In this document: positions 41,966 to 50,557 of the stretch, one piece after another
How positions within the stretch are numbered: position 1 is the stretch's first letter
Layout of the letters: each line of letters starts with the position of its first letter
NCBI GenBank assembly: GCA_002448235.1
Contig: DIXF01000002.1
Location: 309,754 to 373,753 of the forward strand
Origin: Syntrophaceae bacterium UBA6087
GTDB taxonomy: Bacteria > Desulfobacterota > Desulfomonilia > UBA1062
Direction of reading: 5' to 3'
Length of the DNA stretch: 64,000 bases
The notes under the pieces: generated by a model
Told to the model about the DNA's origin: nothing
Seen by the model: only the letters and a program-made list of their open reading frames with translations
Databases searched by the model: none
Made by a program: the position numbers and the translations under genes

Positions 41966-42919
41966 GTGCACCTCCTGCCGAAAGACGCGCTTATCATGGC
42001 GCCTATGGTCGACTTGAGCCATGTGGCGTACCGGCAACTCATCCGCTCAATGGGCGGGTGCGATCTCTTCTATTCCGAGATGCTCAATTCCCGGATCGTA
42101 CCCGTTGAAAGCCCGCAAACCTCGATTTACCTCAAGTGGGCGGTCAAGGACGACCTGATCTTTCAGCTCCTCGGGAACGAGCCGGGGAGGATGGAAGAGG
42201 CGGCATCCAGGCTCGATACCTACGAACCGTGGGGCGTCGACATAAATATGGGGTGCTGGCTGAACAAGGTTACGGTCCATGGCTGGGGGGCTGCGCTCAT
42301 GAAGGATATGGAGCATGCCCGTGCGGTGCTGGCCGCTGTCCGCAAGTCGGTGAAAAACAGGCCTGTGTCAGTGAAGATTCGCATTGGATACACCCCTGAT
42401 AAAGGGTACCTCCTGGACTTTGCCTCCATGATCCAGGAGGGAGGAGCCGATTTCATCGTGCTCCATGCCCGCACCGTCCCGGAAGGTATGAACAGGAAGG
42501 CGAGGTGGGAATATATCGCGGTCCTCAAGGATCACCTTTCCATACCGGTAGTGGGAAACGGTGATGTCCGGACGCCTGAAGACGCCGTCTCCATGATGCG
42601 GCAGACCGGATGCGACGGGGTAATGATCGGCAGGCAGGCGGTGATACAGCCCTGGATCTTCCGGGATATCAAAGCCCTTATGGCAGGTAATCCCATATCG
42701 GAGAAGCCCGATCTCGAAGGCGTCATCCTGAATCTCCTCGATCTCCTCACCCGGTACTTTCCCCCAGATGTCGCCCTGAAGAGATTCAAGACAGCCGTGT
42801 TCTGGCTGGGCGGGAATCTCACTTTCGGCCATCACTTGAGTAAGGAAACAGGAAGAGCACGGGATGCGGCGCAGGCCCATGAGATTATAAGATCCTGTTT
42901 TGAAAAAGGTATCTCTTGA
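41966..42919 (+). CDS. tRNA-dihydrouridine synthase
   Basis: 317 aa, start GTG 41966. It reduces uridines in tRNA D-loops with FMN. The N-terminal APMVDLSHVAYR is the FMN-binding start; catalytic Cys is in INMGCWLNKVTVHGWGAALM (here NMGCWLNKV), with HARTVPEGM and GNGDVRTPEDA later, all typical of Dus barrels. The conserved Pro after the Cys is replaced by Trp. Which Dus subfamily it belongs to is not clear. Probably co-transcribed with the upstream ATP-grasp gene. Confidence 0.9.
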   Translation: MHLLPKDALIMAPMVDLSHVAYRQLIRSMGGCDLFYSEMLNSRIVPVESPQTSIYLKWAVKDDLIFQLLGNEPGRMEEAASRLDTYEPWGVDINMGCWLNKVTVHGWGAALMKDMEHARAVLAAVRKSVKNRPVSVKIRIGYTPDKGYLLDFASMIQEGGADFIVLHARTVPEGMNRKARWEYIAVLKDHLSIPVVGNGDVRTPEDAVSMMRQTGCDGVMIGRQAVIQPWIFRDIKALMAGNPISEKPDLEGVILNLLDLLTRYFPPDVALKRFKTAVFWLGGNLTFGHHLSKETGRARDAAQAHEIIRSCFEKGIS

Positions 42920-43014
42920 ATCGCCTTGCGCTTTCGCGCATGAGCCGGTATTATATCGTTATATTTGATTCTTAGGCACGAGTTATTCAGCACATTCACG
43001 GCAAGGAGAGGGGT

Positions 43015-44223
43015 ATGAAACAGATAGAGCTTATGAAAGAGCTTCATGAAGTTTCGGATAAGAAGATCATCATGCTTGTTATGGACGGACTCGGGGGGAT
43101 TCAGAACGAAAAGGGCCTCACCGAGCTGGAGGCTGCCCGTACGCCGAACATGGACACTTTGAGCAAAGAGTCTATCCTGGGCCTCTCTTCCCCCATTGCC
43201 CCGGGAATCACTCCGGGAAGCGGACCGGGGCACCTGGGCCTTTTCGGATACGACCCACTGGAGTACCAGATAGGAAGAGGGGTGCTCGAAGCACTTGGTA
43301 TCGGCCTCTCTCTCAAATCCACGTGCCTTGCCGCCAGGGGGAATTTCTGCTCCATAGACCCTGCAACCGGAGCCATCACCGACCGCAGGGCAGGCAGAAT
43401 ACCTACGGAGAAATGCGCTGAGCTGGTGGAAAAGCTCTCGGTCATCAGGATTGAGGGTGTGGATATAACAGTCCGTCCTGTGAAGGACTACCGGTTTGTC
43501 CTCATTCTCGATGCTCCCGGCCTCGCAGACGGCCTTACCGAAACCGATCCCCAGCGGGTCGGCGCAAAGCCGCTGAAGGTCGAGCCCTTGAGGCCCGAGG
43601 CGAAAAAGAGCGCAGACCTTTTCAACCAGTGGCTTCAGCAGGCCTTCGAGATCCTTAAACCCGAGCACCCTGCCAACGGATGCACCCTGCGGGGCATCGC
43701 GAAAGACCCCGGCCTGCCGGGCTATGCTCAGATATACGGGCTCAAATCCTGCGCCATAGCTACATATCCCATGTACAAGGGCCTTGCCAGACTCGTCGGC
43801 ATGGACGTGCTCGATGCGGGTGACACGATAGCCTCGGAAGTTCAGACCCTGAAAAAGAACTGGGAGAAGTACGACTTTTTCTTCTTCCATGTCAAAAAGA
43901 CCGACTCTGCCGGCGAAGACGGGAATTTTGATGCAAAGGTAAAGGTCATCGAAGAAACCGATGCGATCATACCGGATATCATGGCGCTGAAGCCCGATGT
44001 CGTCATCATCACCGGGGATCACTCCACGCCTTCGGCCATGAAATCCCATTCCTGGCACGAACTGCCGGTTCTTCTGTATGCGAAAAAGAACTTGCGCAAG
44101 GATGCGGTCGCATCTTTCGGCGAAACTGCATGCATTCTGGGAGGGCTCGGGCATATCAAGCATGTGGACCTCATGCCCCTGGCCATGGCGCATGCGGACA
44201 AGCTCACCAAGTACGGGGCTTAA
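43015..44223 (+). CDS. apgM: Cofactor-independent phosphoglycerate mutase, archaeal type
   Basis: 402 aa. It interconverts 2- and 3-phosphoglycerate. It belongs to the alkaline-phosphatase superfamily: MLVMDGLGGIQ supplies the first metal Asp, TPGSGPGHLGLFGYDP carries the nucleophile Ser, and C-terminal ITGDHSTPSAMKSHSWHELPV (ITGDHSTP; HSWHELPV) holds the remaining metal ligands. This ApgM form is shared by archaea and anaerobic bacteria. CAAGGAGAGG precedes the ATG. ddl follows after 38 bases. Confidence 0.95.
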   Translation: MKQIELMKELHEVSDKKIIMLVMDGLGGIQNEKGLTELEAARTPNMDTLSKESILGLSSPIAPGITPGSGPGHLGLFGYDPLEYQIGRGVLEALGIGLSLKSTCLAARGNFCSIDPATGAITDRRAGRIPTEKCAELVEKLSVIRIEGVDITVRPVKDYRFVLILDAPGLADGLTETDPQRVGAKPLKVEPLRPEAKKSADLFNQWLQQAFEILKPEHPANGCTLRGIAKDPGLPGYAQIYGLKSCAIATYPMYKGLARLVGMDVLDAGDTIASEVQTLKKNWEKYDFFFFHVKKTDSAGEDGNFDAKVKVIEETDAIIPDIMALKPDVVIITGDHSTPSAMKSHSWHELPVLLYAKKNLRKDAVASFGETACILGGLGHIKHVDLMPLAMAHADKLTKYGA

Positions 44224-44261
44224 CAGAGGCGGAACTAAGCGCGAAGAGAGGTAAAGAAGCA

Positions 44262-45359
44262 GTGAACTCGAAAAAAGTAGTTGCCATCCTTTTTGGAGGA
44301 GTGTCCACAGAGCACGACGTGTCGGTGGTGTCTGCACGCTCGGTGGTCCGTTTCCTCGACCGTGAAAGGTTCGAGCCTGTTTTCGTTGCCATTGACAAGC
44401 AAGGCTCCTGGTATCTGGGACAAGGCGCCTTTGATCTCCTGGAGACAGGGAATAACCATGATGTGAGCCGGGTATTCCTCTCTGCCGATCCTCAGAGGCC
44501 AGGGTTTCTCTCTCTGGAGAGCGGGAAGATGATCGAGGTCGATGCGGTCTTCCCGGTTCTTCACGGTCCAAGGGGAGAGGACGGCACCATGCAGGGCCTG
44601 CTGGAGATCTCAGGCCTTCCCTATGTGGGGTGCGACACCATGTCTTCCGCCATTGCCATGGACAAGGACATGACCAAGCGTGTGCTTGCCCAGCGCGGCC
44701 TCCCTGTAGTAAAGGGCGTATGCGTGAACAAGTGGATGTGGAATACGGACCGGGAAGAAGTCCTGGACGAGATTGCCGAGACGCTCAAGTTTCCCCTTTT
44801 CATAAAGCCGGCTACCATGGGGTCGAGTATAGGAATTACGAAAGCGAAAACCATAGAAGAGATGATCAATGGAGTCGATGCTGCGTTCAACTATTCCACA
44901 AAAGTCGTCATTGAGAAGTCCATTGAGAAACCCAGGGAGATCGAGGTCGCCGTGCTTGGAAACAACGAGCCCAGGGCCTCCATTCCGGGTGAGATCGTCT
45001 CATGCAACGAGTTCTATGATTTCGCCGCCAAGTACAAAGACAGCTCAGAGCTCATTATCCCGGCAAGCTTGAACAAATCCCTTATGGACGATATCCAGTT
45101 CAGCGCCGTGGAGGCTTTTGTCGCCATAGGCGGGGCCGGCATGGCCAGGGTGGACTTCCTGGTCTCCGCTGACGGCTACTTCGTTAACGAGATCAACACG
45201 ATACCCGGATTCACCAGTATTTCCATGTATCCGAAGCTCTGGGAGGCGAGTGGCATTCCGTACCCGACGCTCATTACGACGCTCATAGAGCTGGCGTTCA
45301 AGCGACACGAGGAACTCGATGCCCTGACAAAGACCGTCAAGCTGGAAATGGGTGTTTGA
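44262..45359 (+). CDS. ddl: D-alanine--D-alanine ligase
   Basis: About 365 aa from GTG 44262 (MNSKKVVAILFGG), with GAGAGG upstream; an in-frame extension reaches into apgM but does not look like protein of this family. ILFGGVSTEHDVSV, FPVLHGPRGEDG, IKPATMGSSIGI and NEINTIPGFTSISMYP are the Ddl and ATP-grasp motifs; the long spacing resembles VanA-like or long Ddl forms. It makes the D-Ala-D-Ala dipeptide for peptidoglycan. FTSISMYP (Tyr) fits the D-Ala-D-Ala ligase rather than a D-lactate ligase, but this was not tested. Confidence 0.93.
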   Translation: MNSKKVVAILFGGVSTEHDVSVVSARSVVRFLDRERFEPVFVAIDKQGSWYLGQGAFDLLETGNNHDVSRVFLSADPQRPGFLSLESGKMIEVDAVFPVLHGPRGEDGTMQGLLEISGLPYVGCDTMSSAIAMDKDMTKRVLAQRGLPVVKGVCVNKWMWNTDREEVLDEIAETLKFPLFIKPATMGSSIGITKAKTIEEMINGVDAAFNYSTKVVIEKSIEKPREIEVAVLGNNEPRASIPGEIVSCNEFYDFAAKYKDSSELIIPASLNKSLMDDIQFSAVEAFVAIGGAGMARVDFLVSADGYFVNEINTIPGFTSISMYPKLWEASGIPYPTLITTLIELAFKRHEELDALTKTVKLEMGV

Positions 45360-45424
45360 GCAAGAGCTTACCCTCACCCACTCCTCGATTCATACCATAA
45401 AGATGGATTCTTCTCGTATGAGGA

Positions 45425-45733
45425 TTAAGGTGCACTAGGCACCGCTCCTTCGCTGCCTTCTCCTGCAATGCTTGGCGCCCGGCCCTCATCAGCCGGTGTA
45501 GACAGGGCAAGGGCGAATCCGAGGGCAAAGCCGATGCCCCCGCCTACGAGGATCGGCATCCCTGACGAACTGCTTGAGAACGCCGCAACAATAGCGCCCG
45601 CGATCAGTCCGAGGCTTAGGCCGAGAAGGGGGGTCGTGATCAAACTGCCTGCCTCCGAATGACCCGCATAGGATAAGCAGGGGAGGCCGATCAGGGAAAC
45701 GCAGATACACAGTGATATGATCATCTTTTTCAT
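45425..45733 (-). CDS. Small secreted glycine-zipper protein
   Basis: 102 aa. Signal peptide ~1-23 (cleavage after SYAG region), then two Gly/Ala-rich membrane-active segments (LLGLSLGLIAGAIVAAF and ILVGGGIGFALGFALAL) and a Pro/Glu-rich tail. AGGTAAGAGAG precedes the ATG. No family is recognised. It is on the same strand as, and downstream of, the similar gene at 45953-46279. Confidence 0.6.
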   Translation of the reverse strand: MKKMIISLCICVSLIGLPCLSYAGHSEAGSLITTPLLGLSLGLIAGAIVAAFSSSSSGMPILVGGGIGFALGFALALSTPADEGRAPSIAGEGSEGAVPSAP

Positions 45734-45952
45734 CTCTCTTACCTCCTGGCCTGGATCAAAAGACAGGCTTAAAAACAGTAACGGTTAATCATCGGCACAG
45801 GTGGGAAAGCACAGGATGCCCTCCTGGGTATAGAGAATAGGCTGAGGAAGTCAAATTTCCAGGCATGGGAAAAGATCTTAAAAAAGAGGCCGATCCTTCA
45901 AGAACGAATCGCCCCTTAAGCAACTTTGTTTCTTAAAAAAGGCCGGTGGCTC

Positions 45953-46279
45953 CTATTTGAGCGGGATGCCCACCATCATGCCGTAAACACGCTCCCGCTT
46001 GCCATCCGGTACGGTGTAACTGTACAGCATAGGCTTGATCTCGTAGATGCCGAAGCCCACCCCGAAGATGAGCCCGACGCTCGCGCCCTGGGCTATCCGC
46101 TGCAGATGATCGCCGGGGTGTTCCATGAAGGCCAGCGTTGCCGTGCCGACCAATGCGCCTATGCCTGCCCCGACCAGGGCATCCCAGAGTACGACATCGA
46201 GCGACGACTCTGCAGAGGACTTGCAGGGAAGTATGAATATGGCCAGGATAAGCGTTAAGGATACAAGCAACTTTTTCAT
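45953..46279 (-). CDS. Small exported glycine-zipper protein coupled to transketolase
   Basis: 108 aa. Signal peptide ~1-22 (CKSSAES), then a glycine-zipper segment (LVGAGIGALVGTATLAF), a second one (GASVGLIFGVGFGIYEI) and a short tail. Its ATG overlaps the transketolase stop (ATGA), so it is translated as the end of the glpABC-tkt transcript. Family unknown; similar in plan to the next small protein. Confidence 0.65.
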   Translation of the reverse strand: MKKLLVSLTLILAIFILPCKSSAESSLDVVLWDALVGAGIGALVGTATLAFMEHPGDHLQRIAQGASVGLIFGVGFGIYEIKPMLYSYTVPDGKRERVYGMMVGIPLK

Positions 46280-48150
46280 AACGATTCTTTTAACCTCCCT
46301 TGTATTTGGCGGGTGATATCTTCAGGATGGAGCGCAAAACATTTCATGCACACATCCGATGGACCGGAAGGCGGAAACCCTTGAATGCCCATGGGCGTGA
46401 GGTTTACGGCAATGGAGTTCGTCGCTGCAATAAAGGCAATGTGCGATGCGAGACCGGATACCATCAGGTGATCTTCTACTACAAAAACCGGGCCCCGGGA
46501 AGCCGCATCTCGAACCTCTTCCACGCTTAAGCCGAAGGGACACGAGACGCCCACTACCTCGATATCGATTCCTGCGGCCTTCAGGTGTTCCCAGACAGTG
46601 ACGGCATTGGCGCTCATCGCTCCGAGGGCGAACAGGGTTGCTTTTGTGCCCGGGCGCAGGTGATGCGCCTTCCCATAGGTGAAGGACTTGCTGAAAAACT
46701 CACGGCCTTCGGTGTCGGTCAGGATGGGTGTCTTGGATCTCCCGACGCCGATCATGGCATTTCCGGGAGTGCTCAACGCCCATCGTACCGCCAGGTCGGA
46801 TTCGTTCGGGTCCAGCGGGATAACGACTGAGAACGAGGCCAGATTCCTGAGCAGGCTCAAGTAATCGATGCACTGGTGGGTCTTTCCGTCTTCGCCCACG
46901 TCTATTCCCAGGTGCGTGCAAAAGAGGTTCAGGTTCGCCTCGTTGATGGCATTGAGCCGCTGCTGGTTATAGGTTTCATCGATGCCGAACATCCCGAAGT
47001 CGGCAAAGACGCTCACCACTTCCTGTGTTGAAGCGGCTCCCGCCATGGTCGCCGTATGGTGCTCGGAGATCCCGGCCTGGAAGAAATTGTCCGGGAACTC
47101 TTTCGCAAAGGCATCGGTCTTCACGGAACCGGCCAGGTCGCAGTCAAAGACGGCAAACGGCACGCCTGTGTTTTCCTTCGCCATATCGAGCAGCGCATTT
47201 CCAAGGGCCGACCGGTTGTCCATGAGTATCTCCTTGGCGTACGCCCTGGGTTTTCCCTGTGAAAGGCTGGGGAACGGCCAGTGTTCCTTGGATATATTCT
47301 CGGCCACAGGCTCTTTCCGTATGGCTTCCAATTCCTCGATGGGCCACTGAAGATCGATTTCCGGCAGTGCCTTTTCCATCTCCGCCTTGTTCAATGGCCT
47401 GCCGTGGTAATCGGCCTTGTTTTCCATGAAGCTCACTCCCTTGCCCATGATCGTATTGGCGACGATCGCATAGGGAGACTCGTGATCGGCGGCGGCCTTT
47501 TTCAGGGCCTCGTGGATCTCTCTGAAATCGTGCCCGTTCACATCGACGACGACGAAGCCCGCGGCTTCGTATTCCTTCCGGAAATCCTGCGGCATGACCT
47601 TGTGCCTGCTGCCCGATATCTGGAGCTCGTTGTTGTCGATGATGACCGTGATGTTTGAGAGGCCGTACTTGCGTATGAAGCGCTTCGCTTCCGAAATCTG
47701 ACCTTTCTGCTGCTCGCCGTCTCCCATGACGACGTAGCAGCTTACCGGCGCGTTCTTCACTTTGGCTGCAACCGCATACCCGCATGCTACCGAGAGACCC
47801 TGCCCGAGATTTCCGGTGCCCCAGTGGACGCCGGGAACGCCCGGCTCGACGTGGCCTTCGAAAATGCTCCCTACGCGCCTGAAACCTTTGATGACCTCTT
47901 TCGGGGAAAAGAGGCCTCTGCGTGCAAGGGCCGAATAAACGCCGGGAGAGGTATGCCCGTGGGATACCACCACCTTGTCGGTCTGAAGGTCGGTAACGTG
48001 ATAGAGGAGCGTATAGATGTCGATGGAAGACATGGACCCTCCGGGGTGGCCCGAACCTGCGAGATACGTCATGGCGATGATGTCTGCCCGGGATTTCCGT
48101 GCCCTGTCTTCAAGCTCTTTAACGATTTGCGGTGTAAGTTCCTGAATCAC
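46276..48150 (-). CDS. tkt: Transketolase (single-chain)
   Basis: About 624 aa from GTG 48150 (MIQELTPQIVKEL), with AAAGGAGAG upstream; the longer in-frame start lies inside glpC. TPP-binding domain: GHPGGSMSSIDIYT, GTGNLGQGLSVACG and VMGDGEQQKGQ (GDG) with NN at IIDNNELQ; pyrimidine domain from ~315 (AGISEHHTATMAGA carries the catalytic Glu); C-terminal domain from ~490. It moves two-carbon units between sugar phosphates. It overlaps glpC by 4 bases, linking glycerol-3-phosphate oxidation to pentose phosphates. Confidence 0.94.
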   Translation of the reverse strand: MIQELTPQIVKELEDRARKSRADIIAMTYLAGSGHPGGSMSSIDIYTLLYHVTDLQTDKVVVSHGHTSPGVYSALARRGLFSPKEVIKGFRRVGSIFEGHVEPGVPGVHWGTGNLGQGLSVACGYAVAAKVKNAPVSCYVVMGDGEQQKGQISEAKRFIRKYGLSNITVIIDNNELQISGSRHKVMPQDFRKEYEAAGFVVVDVNGHDFREIHEALKKAAADHESPYAIVANTIMGKGVSFMENKADYHGRPLNKAEMEKALPEIDLQWPIEELEAIRKEPVAENISKEHWPFPSLSQGKPRAYAKEILMDNRSALGNALLDMAKENTGVPFAVFDCDLAGSVKTDAFAKEFPDNFFQAGISEHHTATMAGAASTQEVVSVFADFGMFGIDETYNQQRLNAINEANLNLFCTHLGIDVGEDGKTHQCIDYLSLLRNLASFSVVIPLDPNESDLAVRWALSTPGNAMIGVGRSKTPILTDTEGREFFSKSFTYGKAHHLRPGTKATLFALGAMSANAVTVWEHLKAAGIDIEVVGVSCPFGLSVEEVRDAASRGPVFVVEDHLMVSGLASHIAFIAATNSIAVNLTPMGIQGFPPSGPSDVCMKCFALHPEDITRQIQGRLKESL

Positions 48151-49364
48151 AATACTCTCCTTTTCAAACTGACTTTCTTTGAATCGCTTCCCATGATGGA
48201 TTCGATGATCACTTCCGACGGATCCAGCGCGGGCAGGCCCGTGAAATGCCCGAGCTGCATCTTGCACGCCCCGCAGTCGCTGACGAGACAGTCAGGCTCC
48301 AGGGCTTTGATGGCGCTGGCTGCGATCTCTCCAAGCTTCTGGGCGGTCTGCTGGTTTTTCTTCTTGAACCCATAGCTGCCCGAAAGGCCGCAGCAGTGCT
48401 CGTCCAGGATATGAAATTTCAGGCCCGGTATCTTCTCGAAGATTCCGGCAGCCGGATACCCTATCCCCAGGGCGCGCAGGTGGCAGGGGATGTGGTACGC
48501 GACGTGCTTGTCCACCTCTGAAAAATCCACGGTCAGGGATCCGTCTTCTATGCTGTCCAGGATGAACTCATGGACGTTGTAGGTGTTTTCGGCGATTTTC
48601 TTTCCCTCGGGGATGTCCAGGACCTCGGGATAGTCGTGCACCAGGGCAAGTCCGCAGGAGGTGCAGGCGTACAGCATTTTGTACCCTTTGTCGATGTACT
48701 CGACCAGCGATTTGGCGTTTTTCCGTGCGAATTTTCTGGCCATCCCGAGATCGCCGTTGCCCAGGGCAGGCAGCCCGCAGCATGACTGTGGCGGCATGAC
48801 CACCCGGCACCCGAGATAGGTCAAAAGGTCGCGGATGCCTCTGCCGATATCGGGGCGGTTGTAGTTGAGGTAGCACCCATGGAAAAAGACCACTTTTTTC
48901 GGCGACCTGAACCTGCCCTTTCTCCTCCTTCCCCTTTCCAGGGACATGAACCGGTATTCGGGCATGGGGAGGTAGGTGGCAAGGCCCATTATCTTCAAGG
49001 CCCCCTTGACGAACGATGAGGACGTCATCGCATTGGTCAGCGGAGTTGCCAGCGAGCCGAGCTTGCCCAGATAATGGGTATTGGCGAAGAGATGCGCGGC
49101 AAAGGGGCTCATGTGTTCGCTGCTGTATTTGAGCTGGGCCTTCAGGATGATTTCTGCCACGTTCACCCCATAGGGGCAGGCAACCTCGCACCGTTTGCAC
49201 TGGCTGCAGAGCCTTACCCACTCGTCCACTGACCGCTCGCCGTCCAGCCGGAAGCGCTGGGCATCAGGTCCTGACTGCTTCGGCCCGGGGAACGCGGGGT
49301 TCACCTTGAATACCGGACAGTTCTCGACGCACAGGGTGCAGCGGACGCAGTGTTCGAACTTCAT
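48147..49364 (-). CDS. glpC: Anaerobic glycerol-3-phosphate dehydrogenase subunit C (Fe-S)
   Basis: About 405 aa from ATG 49364 (MKFEHCVRC) with AAGAGG upstream. Two [4Fe-4S] motifs at the N-terminus (CVRCTLCVENCP; CSQCKRCEVACP) are followed by two CCG-type Cys-rich domains (SCCGLPALG ~205; HCCGLSGSYG ~335), as in GlpC and heterodisulfide-reductase-like proteins. It passes electrons from GlpAB to the membrane quinone pool. ATGA overlap with glpB. Confidence 0.93.
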   Translation of the reverse strand: MKFEHCVRCTLCVENCPVFKVNPAFPGPKQSGPDAQRFRLDGERSVDEWVRLCSQCKRCEVACPYGVNVAEIILKAQLKYSSEHMSPFAAHLFANTHYLGKLGSLATPLTNAMTSSSFVKGALKIMGLATYLPMPEYRFMSLERGRRRKGRFRSPKKVVFFHGCYLNYNRPDIGRGIRDLLTYLGCRVVMPPQSCCGLPALGNGDLGMARKFARKNAKSLVEYIDKGYKMLYACTSCGLALVHDYPEVLDIPEGKKIAENTYNVHEFILDSIEDGSLTVDFSEVDKHVAYHIPCHLRALGIGYPAAGIFEKIPGLKFHILDEHCCGLSGSYGFKKKNQQTAQKLGEIAASAIKALEPDCLVSDCGACKMQLGHFTGLPALDPSEVIIESIMGSDSKKVSLKRRVL

Positions 49365-50557
49365 GACAGCCTCTTTTCGCACATCTTTGCAGCAGCGACC
49401 CCGGTCGCCACGGCAAGCCCGTGGCCGCACTGGTTCTTCATGACCTCGCTGCCGGCGATGATGCTTCCGCACACGAAGAGGTTTTTCAGTCTCGTGGCCG
49501 TGGGCGTAAACGAAGCATCGATCTCGACCCCGGCCTTCTCGATGGCGTGGCCGGCGGTAAAGAAATCGGCATTGAACCAGTCTTTTCTCTCACCCGGAAC
49601 GGATACCGGCAAATTGAATACGGTCTCTCGCACGGTTTCCCTCGTAGCATAGAGTCCTCCGCTCACGAACGATCCGGTGGCAAGGATAAAGGCCTTCCCC
49701 TGGACGCGGGACGACCTGCCCGTGGTGGCGAGCGTTACGGCCTCGATTTCTTCGCCCTGGCACTCGACGCTTGTGACTCCCTTGCCCCAGTAAATGTGTC
49801 CTCCTTGTTCCTGCAGGGCCTTTTTCAAAGCCCTGAACAGCCTCAATCCCGGGATGGAAGGGGGCAGGGTCGGGATTTCAAAGACCGTCCTGCCGACTGC
49901 AGACGAGATCTTCTCCATGATGGAAACCGGATTGCCGGTGCCCAGCACCGCAGGAATCGCGATCTTGTCGTGAGGGATCTCCAGGCCCTGCAGCCAGGAG
50001 ATGAAGGTATCCAGAAACGCGGGCTCTTCGAATTTCGCTGCAATGCCGAGGGTCGTTGAAACGCCGGCGTCAAAGACGGAGAAGGCGGAGCTCCTTATCC
50101 TGCTGGTGATGTAGCTCGGGTAGAAGTCCTTGATGCCCTTGAACGACACCACATGCAGGTATTCTCCCTCGGCATGCTCTGCGCCTGCCATGGTCAGGGG
50201 GACGAGACAGGTGTTCTTGACCGTGCCGATGGGCGTGATGATCCGCCGGTTCCGCTCGTAATCGCCTACATATGGCAGGCCTGACCGGGAGACGGTCTCG
50301 CGGAAAAAAGACAGGGCCTCGATCACGGTCTCTCTGCCCGCGAGAGAGTACGGGTGCTCTTTTGGCAGGCGTGATATTTTTTCAAGGGGGTTGCCCTCTC
50401 CGGTGAAGACATCGATACAGCCGGTGGAGAGGCAGCAGACAGGGTCTCCCTTGGAGATCAGGGCCGTCTTATACCCTTTGCACGAAAGGTGCAGGGATGC
50501 CATGATCCCGGAAACGCCGCCGCCGATAACGACGGCATCGTACTCGTGCACGCTCAT
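49361..50557 (-). CDS. glpB: Anaerobic glycerol-3-phosphate dehydrogenase subunit B
   Basis: 398 aa. Flavoprotein with the N-terminal dinucleotide motif VVIGGGVSGIMASLHLS and a C-terminal FVCGSIIAGSEVMKNQCGHGLAVATG segment typical of GlpB. It works with GlpA and GlpC. Its start overlaps glpA by 4 bases and its end overlaps glpC, giving a fully coupled glpA-glpB-glpC-tkt chain. Confidence 0.93.
   Translation of the reverse strand: MSVHEYDAVVIGGGVSGIMASLHLSCKGYKTALISKGDPVCCLSTGCIDVFTGEGNPLEKISRLPKEHPYSLAGRETVIEALSFFRETVSRSGLPYVGDYERNRRIITPIGTVKNTCLVPLTMAGAEHAEGEYLHVVSFKGIKDFYPSYITSRIRSSAFSVFDAGVSTTLGIAAKFEEPAFLDTFISWLQGLEIPHDKIAIPAVLGTGNPVSIMEKISSAVGRTVFEIPTLPPSIPGLRLFRALKKALQEQGGHIYWGKGVTSVECQGEEIEAVTLATTGRSSRVQGKAFILATGSFVSGGLYATRETVRETVFNLPVSVPGERKDWFNADFFTAGHAIEKAGVEIDASFTPTATRLKNLFVCGSIIAGSEVMKNQCGHGLAVATGVAAAKMCEKRLS

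Noticed and set aside
42832..44571. 579-codon open frame on the minus strand opposite apgM
   Set aside because: It lies fully antisense to apgM and the ends of dus and ddl, which have clear family motifs; its translation is Arg/His/Pro-rich with no domain. It is a composition effect.
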